Part shown: in pieces, positions 27,101-38,836 of the stretch
Position numbering within the stretch: the stretch's first letter is position 1
How the letters are laid out: each line of letters starts with the position of its first letter
Source: Tetragonia tetragonoides
Taxonomy: Eukaryota > Streptophyta > Magnoliopsida > Caryophyllales > Aizoaceae
NCBI GenBank assembly: GCA_038025085.1
Contig: CM076153.1
Location: 8,649,501-8,713,500 of the forward strand
Direction: 5' to 3'
DNA length: 64,000 nucleotides
Position numbers and translations under genes: made by a program
The notes under the pieces: generated by a model
The model's database searches: none
Told to the model about the DNA's origin: nothing
The model's input: the letters and a program-made list of their open reading frames with translations, nothing else

Positions 27101-30100
27101 ACCCTTTCCTATTACCTCTATTATCATCATCCCCTAAGTTTTTAGCAATCGGGACAAATCAAGAACCTCCCTTTGTTTAAAAGAAAGGACTCTGGCTATA
27201 ACACATTGTATCCCTATGATAACACTCAACCTCTTGCAATGGATGACGCATGACGGTAATGATCTCATATTCACTTGTAGACTGTAGCCAAACTGATAAG
27301 ACTGACTTTCTAACTTTCAGAAGTGAATCCCAAGGGACAAATATGACAACACATGAGTAAATACTCCCAGAAGATGCATTCGGTAGCGGGAACCGTGGAA
27401 CCTACCAAGAAGATCAACCTTGATTATACCAGTACCTCTAGAAAAAGCCAAAGTAAAGCAACAGACACATGAGTATTTGTCCCCTTCCATTTCACAAACA
27501 AGATTTTCCACCTCATCCTCAACAAACATCCTATCTGACCAGCACAACGATTAGAAATTGGGCTCCTATTGAAATCCTTAACAGTTGGTCTAGAGCATGA
27601 CTCAGACTCCTTCACGGCTCCAACATAGAGAACAAAAGAAAGAGGTAATTACCTGGCAAAGAATTATGATTAGAAATACTATCCTTAGAATCATACCCTA
27701 CCTGCCCAATAAAACTTATCTCCCATTTAGCACTTACAAATCTCTAGGAAACTTTGAAGAGTTACAATCACTATTCGTCTATTCCTATGATTGAAAACCA
27801 TCTTTACATAAAAGCTCCAAATTGACAAAATGCAAGATATATAATTGACAAAAGGAATCTTCAAGGGCTGACTAATATCATGTTAAAATGACTTCCAGAA
27901 ACATTTGCTTTAAATGGACCTTGTACACAATATATATCACAGGCAAACAAGCACATTTGAGTATTCAATCTAACAGTGATAATAAATCAAGGATATGAAA
28001 CAACACTTGTAAAAATGCAAAACCACCATTCCTCCTGCTTTTAGTATCTCATAACGCAAAAGGAAAGTAAGAGAATTATTTTCCATCCCTGAATTCCAAT
28101 TTTGATTTTTGATACATCAGGACTTCTCATTTTCCTAGAAGGTGAGGGGTGTGGTTGTGAATTAATCATTTCTGGGAACACGCTTCTTTTGTGGTTTTTC
28201 TTTAGCTACGTCCCCTTGTAGTTGTTTGATGAATAAAGTCTACTAATTATCAAGAAGCAAAATATTGGGACAAAACATAGTTCCCGACTAACCTGTATTA
28301 ACCTCATCACCACCCAAGTGGAAGAGCTCGAATGGGAAAATTCTGCTCAGATCTGCAAGGATTGAAAACAAAAGCAAGGATTGAAAATAAAATCAAGACG
28401 ACAGAAAGTGAGCACCCAAAACAAAAATCAATGATGAGTCAGAAGGTTCACCAGTTGGGAGATTTCGTGATTTCAGTGATTAGATCCCATATTTACAACA
28501 AATAACCTTAATCTACATTACACAATACATTTGATACTCCTACAGGGAAGCGGTCCAATCCCAGTAACTGTGTCATAACTCATACTGCCATTAACACACA
28601 TCCCTCTACGGAGAATATACAAGTCCCTCACATATGGGAAGTTAGTGGATGATGCTAAGATTTTACACAAACCGATGTATGTCAGATAGGTAGTGGGAAG
28701 AACTATCTGCAATCAGAGGATCCAACCTTTTAAACTGCCAGAAACCACTTCAAAAGTAAAACTATTCGACACGTCAAGTGGCTCTTTACAAGTCGAAGAA
28801 GGCCAAAGATCTGGGTATCCAACACCCCTGCATATCAAAAAAGAAAAAAGAAAAATGAGTTTGAAATTCATCTGCATGAGGACATTTCATAAGTTCAAAA
28901 GCATCAATCACCAATATTTTACAGGAGAATCTTAATTTTTTATTAATAAAAACAACATAGTTTGAGCTCCTAGAATGAATACTTTGCCCATTGAAAGCCA
29001 GATATGGCGGGAAAAGCTTTTATGGATGCTCATTCAGAATCTCGGATTAACTAACTAAACTAGTACAATTATGGCATGTTGCATACCAAACACATTGAAA
29101 GTAGCTCATAAGGTGCATAAGTCGTTTTGGGCAAGGGCACAAACAGATTGGGAAATACTACATGCTGTAAAACAATAAGGGTTACTTCAATGTCAAAAAA
29201 AGGAAAGTAATTAGAAATAAGTTTGAATACGCTTTGAATTCAAATAAAAGCAAAAAGTATAGTACGAACATGAAAGAATAAACTACATAGGGAGAGCTAG
29301 CAGCTATTACAGAGAAGATTAGTATTCCCTCTCTCCCATTTTGATCTTTACGTTTCTAAATGGCACGAAGACCAAGGCGTTTTCACTCTAGTCCTTTTCT
29401 TACTTTTATGCCATTGGGTTAATGAGTTAAAGGTGGTGGACGGCACCATATCTGTTGTGTAAAGGGATGGGTAGGATAGTAATATCATGGCCCAAAATTT
29501 GAGGACGTTTGTTATATGAGACAATTTGTGCAACGGTAGAGTGTTCAATGTGGAAATCTACAAGAAAAGGGGCTTTTGTTGTAGATAAAAGGCACAATCC
29601 ACACAAAGGGTCACGTACCACGATTCAGCATGACCAGGAACATCCATCTCTGGCATGACATGGATACCTGCCACACAAAAATTTAAAAGGCTTAGCCACA
29701 AAAAGAGCATTAACAACATACATGCAATTTAAAACATGTAATCAAGTTCACTCTCCCCAAGGAAGTAACAAAGGTTATTCTCTAATGGGTCCATGGTAAG
29801 CACAAACTTAAACATTTAGCTCCTTAGAGCTTCTCTACAAATGACCAGGGAGAATGTAACAATTAGAGAAAACAAAAGCAAGAAAGATCATAAAAGAATG
29901 TATACCTCTTGTCTTTGCGAAGCTGCATTTAACCATAAGATGGATATGAAACGGAAAAGCCAACAATAAGCTTACTGAATAAGAGAGCAACAAAACAGAA
30001 CTTCAGAAAGAAGGGGAGGGGGATTTCCGGCTTTATACAGGAGATTGTTGAGCAGGGAAGCAAATGGTGTAGACAACAAGATATATGATCTCCAGCAATC

Positions 30101-33100
30101 AAAATATTAATAAGTGGTGATAATAGCCATATTGAACTATGTTTATATACATACCTATAAAAAGTAAATTATATAACGAATACAAAATTTTTCTACTAAT
30201 GATAAGCTCTTTTCAGTTTTTTCTTAGGGGGGGGGGGGGTAGCAGGAAAGATGAAAAATGATTTAACCTATTTGAAAACCTAAAAGCACCCTAGCCCTCG
30301 TCAAAAGAAATGTCCAACAAGTAATACATAATTACAAATTACAATTCGAAGTGTAACATATTAAACTCTCTCTCTTGCCTTGAACCTGTGACCTGCGGCA
30401 ACTCTTTACAGTAATGCCAACAAGCTGCATAGGGTTCGGTTAAAACAGATTAAATGTGAAATTAATTGTATGTCAATTAATAGGTAAGATGACTCTTGTT
30501 TGCATTAATATCCAGGACAATTCAAAATCATTTTGCAATACAGGGAAAGAAAAGAGGAAGATAAACGGCAAAGAAGTTCATTTTCAACTAAGTAAGTATA
30601 ATGAGAAGGAGATGATGGAAAGTTACTTGACAATTTCCTCAGCATCCTCAACTGTGTATCGCTCCCACTTTGAGTAAGCACCCTTCCACAAATATGGATA
30701 TGTAGGTGTTTCAAGAGGAAAAGACTCCTCATCTATGATGTGCCAATGAAGAACGTTCTACTGAATAGAATTTTCAAATATCAGGACTACAAGCAAACTG
30801 CTTAGGAGCAACATAAGATTGTGGCATGTATAGGACAAAGCATTGTTAGCATATGCACAAAACTGCTGAAAACTTGACCAGGTTGAACTTACAAGTTTAG
30901 CATATGACATGGAATCAATGATTTGCTTAATAACATCAACAGGCAGATAATGGCGAGAAGTATCTGCAAAAAAGCAACAATGTATGAGAGAGAATACAGC
31001 ACCAGATAGTAATTTTGTGGTCCATGGGACACTCAAAAAACTTTCCAGTCTACAAAACAAAATTAGGGTCGATAGCTTGAACCTAAATTGACTATTTGTA
31101 CCTAGGGCCACCCAATCAAATCTGTTAGATTCTTATAAGATGGACATACAGAGGGGACTTACCAATAAGAAGTCCACGAAATGCGAACCTAGGTTCATCT
31201 TGGATATACCAAGGAGCTTTGTATATTTGTACCATTTTTAATCCATAATCAAATGTGCATAACTGGCCAAAAGTCTGCACAATAATAATAAAAAAGGTTC
31301 AAGCCAAAAAGAAGAAGGGGAAAGAAAAAAAAAAGCTGCTTCAGGAGTTATATAAAACCACCATGATCGTGAAAAGGTGTACAAATTCATTGAAATTAAT
31401 CAAGAATACATAGATAATAACCTAAGGTACAAAACATAGTGCAAAGTGTGAAGTAGTAAGAATAAACAAACTGCTATAAATACAAGTTGTGAGACTTGTG
31501 GCAAGAGCCTCTACTAAAGCTACAAAGGAATGAAAAAATTTATAACATAGAGAGTAAAAGCTACAAAAGTATGCAAGTCAACACTTATCCTGACATTTTT
31601 AATCAATTGATGAAGTGCAAGGCGGACAGAATAAATCTAGGGCATGTCCCTGTGTGCAAAACTGTCCTACAGTTCCACGTCCATTTTGTTTTCCGATCCT
31701 GAGCTTGCATCCTTCAAAGAAATCTAGGAGATTAAATTCAGCTTGTACATAACCCCTTTCTAAGTAAGGGAAGCTAGGTACATGCCCCAAAACTTTGAAG
31801 GTTGCTTTCCAATACAAACTCGACTTGACAATGTACACAAGTGGAGAATTCCAGGTTTTCCAATTGGATCATGCACAGATGTTAGGGATCAGTCCTATAT
31901 TACCATACATGTTAGCTGATATGTCTACAAAAGTGTGATGCCCGTTTCTAGTTTATGAGGTGAAGTTCAACCAAATGTTCGTAACAAATCAAGATGTTAG
32001 CTGAAGTTTTCCTTATTCCTAGCTTGGAGCCTTGGACTGAATTCCCCTCCCCTCCATGTGCTTATGGATTGAATCATAAACTAATCCCTTATTGTAGGAG
32101 TTTGGTTTAACTTGGTTTAGTTTCTTATTTTAATATAGCTTTGGGATCCACTTAAATTCCCTCATCATTTAGCTAATTTCTTCTTAGATTCTATTTCAAA
32201 TGGTAAATTTGCAGATTTCAATTAGTTGATAGTTTTTTTAGATAAGTCCAATTAGTTGATAATTAGCTACAAAAGAACGAGTTTTCTTGATTGCAATTAC
32301 GCTAGTGCCTGCACAAATTAAGCACTCAAGGTTAGATTCTTTTAAATTTTATGCCAAATAAAGGTGGCTAATAATTGCCTTTTTTATGCCTCTTTTACAC
32401 CTTTCTTTGTTTGGCATATCAAACTACCCAACTTCTCATTCACAAAGACGCAGTTTATGACTTCACATTAAACTCCCAAATCCAGTGCTCACTACCTCCA
32501 TACAACAAGGCTAAATCTCCCTACCACCATAAATTCCAGCTAAGAAAAGGAAACAGAAAAATTAAAATAAAAAAACTGATGTAGTAGAGGAGACAGGTTC
32601 ATAACTCATACCTCCAATGCTCGCAATGCTCCATATACAGTATTGGCCTACAAACAAAGTGAGAAGAATCAGCACTGTCATATTCTGTCAAAACAGAAGT
32701 CCCTAGTAACAACCCCCATAGAGTTCATAAGCTAAGCTAAGCTAACTAGTATCCGCATAAACCATCCTTGTTTGATCAGTGTTTTCAATCATCACAGTCT
32801 TCTTACTTGCTTGGTTTATCAATGTGGTTGTAAAAGCATCTAAATGAGATGATTGGCTACAAGTATACACCGAGATGCTTTTTGCAACATTTAAAAGTTG
32901 CCCACAGTGAGATGGCGTTTTCCAGCTTTAACTATAATGGCTTCATCCACTTAAGAATCTACAAAATCATGTTCAAACTTCAAACTCATAAAAGCTTTCT
33001 CACTTCAACTTCTATAAAAGTAATTTCAGAAAGCTTGAGTTCAGCACTTTGAAAATATTGGATAACAGCACTACTCTACCAACATCATCCACCGACCACG

Positions 33101-33766
33101 CTTATGCCAAATACTATGAATTTCGAAAATTTTCTTTCTAACAGGAAGAGATTAGAGATCATTTTCTCGGAAATTATCAAATTAAAGTTCAATTTAATCC
33201 AATTCAATTCAACTAACAAAATGATTACACCAAATTAACCAAAAGTTACCTCAATTTTCGCCGCACCAACAATGGAGCCTTCATCTCTCCTTCCAACGCT
33301 GAATGTATAGCTCTCATCAACTCCTAGTTGAAGCTGCCAACAATTAAACATGTCACAATTCAAACTACAACAACAACAAACAAACAAACAAACAATAAAC
33401 CCTAACAAAAAACACAAAAAACACAAAAACCTCTTCACTCGGATAATGGACAGTGATGTCAATGACGCTGACGTCATAAATAGGCCCACAGGAGAGAAGG
33501 CGAGCCCTACCGGAAACCTTGACGGCGTGCTTAAATATCAGACGCTTGTATCGCCGAAAAGCGTTGGAAATTACGGCAGAGTTGACGGAAGAGGAGAGAG
33601 AAAGATCGGGGTCAACGGAAAGAGTGTCATCGCCGGAAGTGAAGGTCGCTGGCAATGGCCATATGTATGTGAGAGAATCGGTTGAGGTGGAAAGGAAGGA
33701 GAGAGAGAGGGTGAATGTGGTGGTTAAGAAGAGAGAGAAAATCATGGCGGTGGTTGTCGGAAACAT
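24156..33766 (-). CDS. HEXO1: Beta-hexosaminidase, GH20 (HEXO1-type)
   Basis: GH20 beta-N-acetylhexosaminidase that trims terminal GlcNAc/GalNAc from N-glycans; the plant HEXO1 type is vacuolar. Fifteen exons, minus strand: 33766-33431, 33333-33250, 32647-32612, 31274-31163, 30963-30893, 30757-30627, 29922-29906, 29667-29619, 28827-28727, 28352-28293, 26199-26166, 25965-25867, 25470-25411, 25322-25072, 24331-24156. All are GT-AG and the frames join to 538 residues; Arabidopsis HEXO1 has about 541. The start has a signal peptide (MFPTTTAMIFSLFLTTTFTL). Later come RGLLIDTSRHYLPVDVIKQI, WHIIDEESFPLE, IHVMPEMDVPGHAESW and the catalytic HLGGDEVNT with Asp328-Glu329, then GGEVCMWGE and TIWPWAAAAAERLWS. 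Exon 7 is only 17 nt (NFAKTRG). The tRNA-His gene lies 204 bp upstream, on the opposite strand. HEXO3-type identity is less likely on length and N-terminus. Confidence 0.93.
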
Positions 33767-33813
33767 TTTTGGAGAGAGAGTGAGGTTTGTTGGTTGTAGT
33801 GATGATGATTGAT

Positions 33814-33828
33814 GATATATAAATATAA
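33814..33828 (-). promoter_or_regulatory. Possible TATA box of HEXO1
   Basis: On the minus strand the sequence TATATTTATATA lies about 50-60 bp before the HEXO1 ATG. A G-box CACGTG is at 33918-33923, about 155 bp upstream. The short distance to the ATG would imply a very short leader, so the call is tentative. Confidence 0.35.
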
Positions 33829-33969
33829 TGGGTAGAGTGAGAGACAGGTTGCAGTGGGTTTTTCTGTGTCTGTTGACATTTTTGAAAGGATGATGAAGAA
33901 TGATTCTCGTCACTTGCCACGTGTATAAATAACAATTATGTATTGTTTTGTTGATCATTGTTCAACACA

Positions 33970-34041
33970 GTGGCTGTAGTTTGATGGTTAGTATTCCACG
34001 TTGTGGCCGTGGAGACCTGGGCTCGAATCCCAGCAGCCACA
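33970..34041 (+). tRNA. tRNA-His (GTG)
   Basis: A 72-nt cloverleaf. Acceptor stem GTGGCTG/CAGCCAC, anticodon stem CCACG/CGTGG with loop TTGTGGC giving anticodon GTG, and T arm with GGCTCGAATCC (B box). The discriminator base is A and a T-run (ttttttt) starts 3 bp later, the usual Pol III terminator. No intron and no encoded CCA, as expected for a nuclear plant gene. Confidence 0.93.
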
Positions 34042-34533
34042 TCTTTTTTTGTTTTTTCCTTTCTTTTGCTTGAGTCTTTGTTAAAAAGCTCCTGTTCTTA
34101 ATGTCTACCAACAATTTTTATAAAATTCTAAAGGATTAAGACGGTTGGAAATTGACACTATGAGCTAAAATTGAATCCATTCCCTCCCCGCCGGCCTACC
34201 ATTAATAGAGCTTTTTGTAATCTCAGTTTTCTTTAATTTAAAAAACAACATTACTACTTACAACAATCACTTACCGCAGTCATCGGTCTAAGCCACAATA
34301 TCCCAATCACAATCATGTACACCATCAATCTCCAATCTTCAATTGCCTAGCATCAACTTTGAGCTTCCATGTGCTCGGGTTAGGAGGGATACAGAAAGTT
34401 TGTTTTGAGCGTTTTTTAATATTAATCTTGGGTTGGCTATTACTCCTCCCTAAACAACAAACGACACCTCATGTTCCAAATTTTCAGTCCAATATTGGCT
34501 GCAATCTAGCCATGCAACCCCATTTTTCTCTTA
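34042..34533. other. Intergenic stretch
   Basis: AT-rich, with no gene recognised. It ends at the target duplication of the hAT element. Confidence 0.5.
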
Positions 34534-35491
34534 CATATTAGTATGACCGTTCACGGTTACACCGTACCGAAAACGGTAACCGAAAACTTCGGTTTGGCTT
34601 TTTATTGAACTGTAACCGTACCGAAATTTCAATTAACCGATCTTCGGTTAACCAAATCAACTTTTATATATTATAAATATTCATTTCGCGCACACATTTT
34701 TTCAAGTTTTAGTATTCAACTCTTTTTTAACATATTTAACCAAATCTTAAAAGATGGTAACACACTTAAATGGGTTTATCTCACTGGAAGACGAATCTGA
34801 TATTGCAATACAGAGATGAATAGGTGATGGGGTTTTAATAAGAGTGAAAAATTAAGAAGAAAATTGGAAGAAAGGAGTGAAGAAGACAAAGGCTAAGGGG
34901 GTTCTCATTGATTGATTGCAGAGAGAGAAACGAAAGATTTATTATTGAATATTGATGGTGCTATTAAGATGGGCCTTTGTGAGTTTTGTTCTTTTGGGTA
35001 AACTAATGGAATGATGAGGACAGGTGATGGTAATAATGGTAGATGCCAGATGGTGGGAGGACAGTAGCCACTCGCCAGTGAGCCAACGAGGTAGAGAGGA
35101 CGGCAGTGAGCCGGGGTTGATTGTCGATCTGAGCCGCCGAGGAGAGAGAGGGGATGAGTGACATGAGAGATAGACAACGGCTGAGAAAAAGATGAGAACC
35201 CGACTGACTTGCTGAGGAGAGAGAGGGGTTTATCTTTGGGCTAGTTTAGTGGGCCTATTTCACTAAATTTGGGCTACGCGTTTTAGCTTTTATGTGGTTT
35301 TTTTTTTTGTGTTACTAAATGCCGCCCCTAAATTAATAGGTACCGCCCTCCAAAATTCCAATTTTGCCCTTTTTTAATTTTTCACTCATCCTCTCCCTCT
35401 CTCCCTCTCTAACTCTCACACCACTTCTCTCCCACTCTACCACTCACTCTCATACCCAACCTTCATCAACATTCACTCAAGCAACCCGCGG

Positions 35492-35809
35492 ATGTCTGCC
35501 GGCGATCAAGAAGTGCCGTCGACGGTGGCGGAGGTAAAATTAATTTTTTTTGCGCATTTTTTTTGCACGGTCGTCTGAGATTTTCGACTCACCCTTGGGT
35601 GAGTCGTCTGCTACAGGCGACCCACCCAAGGGGAGTCGTCTGTCGATCTCGACTCACCCTTGGGTGAGTCGTCCGCTACAGGCGACTCACCCTTGGGCGA
35701 GTCGAGATCAATAGACGACTCACCCTTGGGTTGGTCGCCTGTAGCAGACGACTCACCCAAGGGTGAGTCGAGATCGACGACCGACAGACACAAAAAAAAA
35801 AAATTATTA

Positions 35810-35845
<36 letters not shown>

Positions 35846-38612
35846 TATTGTTATTATTATTATTATTATTTATTGTTTGAATTTAAGATTAAGCTAACAT
35901 TGTTTTCGTTGTTTTCGTTAGATTCCTTTGGAGCGGTTCGGTGGTGATGGTGTTGATTACAGTACGCATTTCGTCACTGATGAGTTATTTGATAATGATA
36001 CAGATGCAATTAATTGGGCAAAACAAATTGCACTTACTATCGGGTTTGAGTTGATAATTTCGTCACACAAGAAGAGTGGAAGCGTAAAATTGTTAAAATG
36101 CAATCGAGGTGAACGCTACAGAGGGGAATTAAGAGATTTAGATACTGCTGCTCGGAAGAAATCGAAAACAAAGGCTTGTAAATGTACGTTCCAGTTGAGA
36201 GCTCGGCAAGTGTATGGGTCTAGTAGTTGGATGATTGTCACATTGCCTGGGACTAGGGGTACGCACAACCATGACTTTGCTGTGTATCCTGAGGGATATC
36301 GTCAGATGAGTGGTCTTAGTCCTGGGTCAAAGAAACTCGTTCGTGACATGACTTCGGCACAAACAAAGCCATGTGCTATCTTGGCCGCGATTAAGGAAAA
36401 ATTTCCCGAGGACAATGCAACTAGACGGCATGTGTACAACCACAGAGATCGTATAAGGAAACTTGATTTTGAAGAGAGAGATGTCATTGGTCAGTTTCAT
36501 CATTTAGCTGTGGCGAATAAGTACGTACATTGGACAAGAGCCGACCGAGCTACTAATGAGGTAACTCACGTGTTCATGGCACACCCTACATCAATTCAGT
36601 TACTTCGGTCTTTTCGTTGGTTGATTGGCTTAGATTCCACGTACAAAACAAACAAGTATAAGATGCCGTTTGTTGAGATAGTGGGGATGACTCCAACCAA
36701 TAAGAACTTCCTCATAGCTTATGCCATTATGAAGGATGAGACTCAGGCAAGCTATGCGTGGGTCTTAGATAAGTTGAGGATGCTTATTGGAAATGATGTA
36801 CACCCAACAGCAATTGTGACCGATCGTGAGCTAGGGTTGATGACACATATTAGAGAGATATTTTTCGAGAGTGCTCATTTGCTCTGTACATGGCACATTA
36901 ACAAAGTCGTTGAAGACAAAGTGTACAGACTTTGTGGAAAAGATAAGGCCGTCGCGCAGAGGTTCAAGAATGGGAGGTGGAAAATTATCATGGAAGCTTC
37001 CACAGAAGCTGCGTACGATAGAGCAGTGCGTACGATGAAGGTTAGTTGGAGGACTTACCCTCACGTGATATCCTATGTAGAGGAGACCTGGCTGAGACAC
37101 AAAGAGATGTTTGTGGCTGCGTGGACGAATAAGGTGCTACACCTTGGCAACAATACGACTTGCAGGGTGGAGAGTGCACACGCCGCGCTAAAACAGTGGT
37201 TGAACTCCTCAACTGGAGCTTTGGACAATGTTTGGAACAAGGTCAACAAGTCAATCGAGTCACAAATAACTGAGATCAAGTACACACTTGAAGAGTGCAG
37301 AAGACGAAGAAGTGTGGTGTACTCGGGTTTCCCATTCAACTATCTGACCGGGTATGTTTCCCATTACTGCTTACAAATATTATTGGCTGAGCTGAACAGG
37401 ATGAGAGAATTGAGTCACCAAGTATTTGATCGTTGCGGTTGTGTATTGAGATCCACTCATCAGATCCCGTGTGCGTGTGAGTTGAAAACGGCCACGGATA
37501 CGGGCACGCCAATTAGCTTGAATAGTGTCCACAAATTTTGGCGAACACTCGTTATTAGTGATGCAGCGGAGATAGCTACGCTTGACATGACTGAGCATCC
37601 ATCTGAGGACCATCGATACTTTCGGTCTCTGGTCGACGAGGTTAACTCAAGCGACCCGGCAGTTGTGCGCAACATATGTGTCCTTATGAATGAGCAGCTT
37701 CATCCTGAGGAAGCGAGTTACGTCGAGCCGGAAGCGAACACGACAGTCAGAGGTCGACCGAGAGGGAGTTCCTCTACCAGACGTGATCCTAGTTCATGGG
37801 AGTACTCCCAGAGGGGTCGTGGTCGCCCTAGGTCATCCAGTTCGAGCCGCGGGCGTGGTCGTACCTCATCCTCATCGAGTAACTTCGTAAACAGTACTGG
37901 TATGAAAACCCATAATTTATTAACATGTACATAATGTTGTTACTTTTTGATAAGTACTATTATTGACTTTCTATTATATTGTCTTGCAGCTGGACACGCA
38001 ATAGATATCACTGAATTCTATCATGTTAACAAAATTCCGGGAATCATCGTACCTTTCATTGAAGGATATCTCGATGTGCTTGGGGATGGTAATTGCGGTT
38101 TCCGTGTCATTGCGGACTACATTTTCGGTGACCAAGAGCAATGGCGAGTGGCGAGAGTTTGCATTGCACACGAACTCTTAGCTAACCGAGCATTGTACGA
38201 AAACTTATACGTTGAAGGGGTCGACGCTGGTTACCACCGTATTATGTGGGACGGAGGTGCGTGTAACGATGATCACTGGATGATAGTAATTGAGGATTTG
38301 TTCCCGATTTCCAACCTCTTCAATGCAGCGATTATGTTATTCGGATACGGCAGCGGAAGGGGGTTATATTCTTGTTACACAGTGCTACCGTTCCAAGCAC
38401 CTTCGACTGCTACACGTCCAAGTAGGAAAATTGTCATGTGTCATTTAGGTGATTCGTATTCCCATTATATCCGTCTGGATTTAGCCTCAGATTTCCCTGT
38501 TCCTCCGATATGCGAAGCATGGTTTACTTTCCGTTCTAATAGTGTTGCTGGTTGGGAGCAAATGTATGTTACGCGAAGAGCACATTGGGATCGTTTAGCG
38601 AGGTCGACGTAA
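35492..38612 (+). CDS. FAR1/MULE transposase fused to an OTU cysteine-protease domain
   Basis: MULE transposase predicted at 880 residues from three exons: 35492-35533 (MSAGDQEVPSTVAE), 35922-37899 and 37990-38612, with GT-AG introns and phases that join. The large exon has no early ATG, so the short upstream exon supplies the start. FAR1-like DNA-binding zone at about 60-133 with Cys74, Cys100, Cys102, His129 and His131 (CKCTF...THNHD). The DDE catalytic region has Asp252 (LDSTYKTNKYKM), Asp315 (IVTDRELGLM) and Glu431 (VESAHAALKQWL). A Cys-rich SWIM-like motif CGCVLRSTHQIPCACEL follows, then a GRPR/RGRGRPR-rich tail resembling AT-hooks. After the second intron comes an OTU-like domain, LGDGNCGFRVIADYIFG with putative catalytic Cys709 and His832 (SHYIRL). 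The OTU part may remove ubiquitin-like tags; whether it is active is unknown. Intron 1 holds the left palindrome array. Confidence 0.88.
35586..35790. repeat. Left array of 20-bp palindromes in the transposase intron
   Basis: Six units of, or near, the perfect palindrome gactcacccttgggtgagtc (or with ccaaggg at the centre), spaced by about 12 bp of cgtctg/ctacaggc/agatcg text, giving a period near 32 bp. Units two, four and five have one to three changes. The array lies inside intron 1 of the transposase gene and is followed by a (TTA)n tract. It mirrors the array at 41067-41250. Confidence 0.9.
35801..35872 (+). repeat. (TTA)n microsatellite in the transposase intron
   Basis: About 70 bp of tta/ttat repeats following an A-run, next to the left palindrome array. 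An equivalent tract in inverted orientation is at 40803-41023. Confidence 0.9.
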
Positions 38613-38836
38613 TTGAATGTTTTGCGTGATTGTTATACTTATATCATTGTCACATTTTTGTGTGATTGTTATATTTTGCATGTGGAGAGTGGTCGTGATT
38701 ATTGGAGGTAAATAAAACAACAAATTACAATAAAACAAAAAATGTAAATAAGAAACAACAAATTACAATAACACAAATAAATAATAACAATAACAATGAA
38801 ACTCTTATAATAACAAATTCATCTAGGGTCAATACA

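Noticed and set aside
28140..28255. LINE-like 3' end in HEXO1 intron 10
   Set aside because: The words gaataaagtctactaatt resemble the tail at 10480, but there is no poly(A) and no target duplication.
33365..33958. 197-codon minus-strand frame as the HEXO1 start
   Set aside because: The upstream part is promoter and leader; the ATG at 33766 begins a signal peptide, and the downstream part reads past the donor at 33430.
35586..35790. CRISPR-like regular repeat array
   Set aside because: Repeats are palindromes with degenerate, similar spacers, in a plant transposon and mirrored at the other end; no cas genes. It is an element-end array.
37947..38612. OTU gene as a separate host gene
   Set aside because: It lies between the transposase exon and the element end, begins without an ATG in the conserved part, and is joined in frame by a GT-AG intron.
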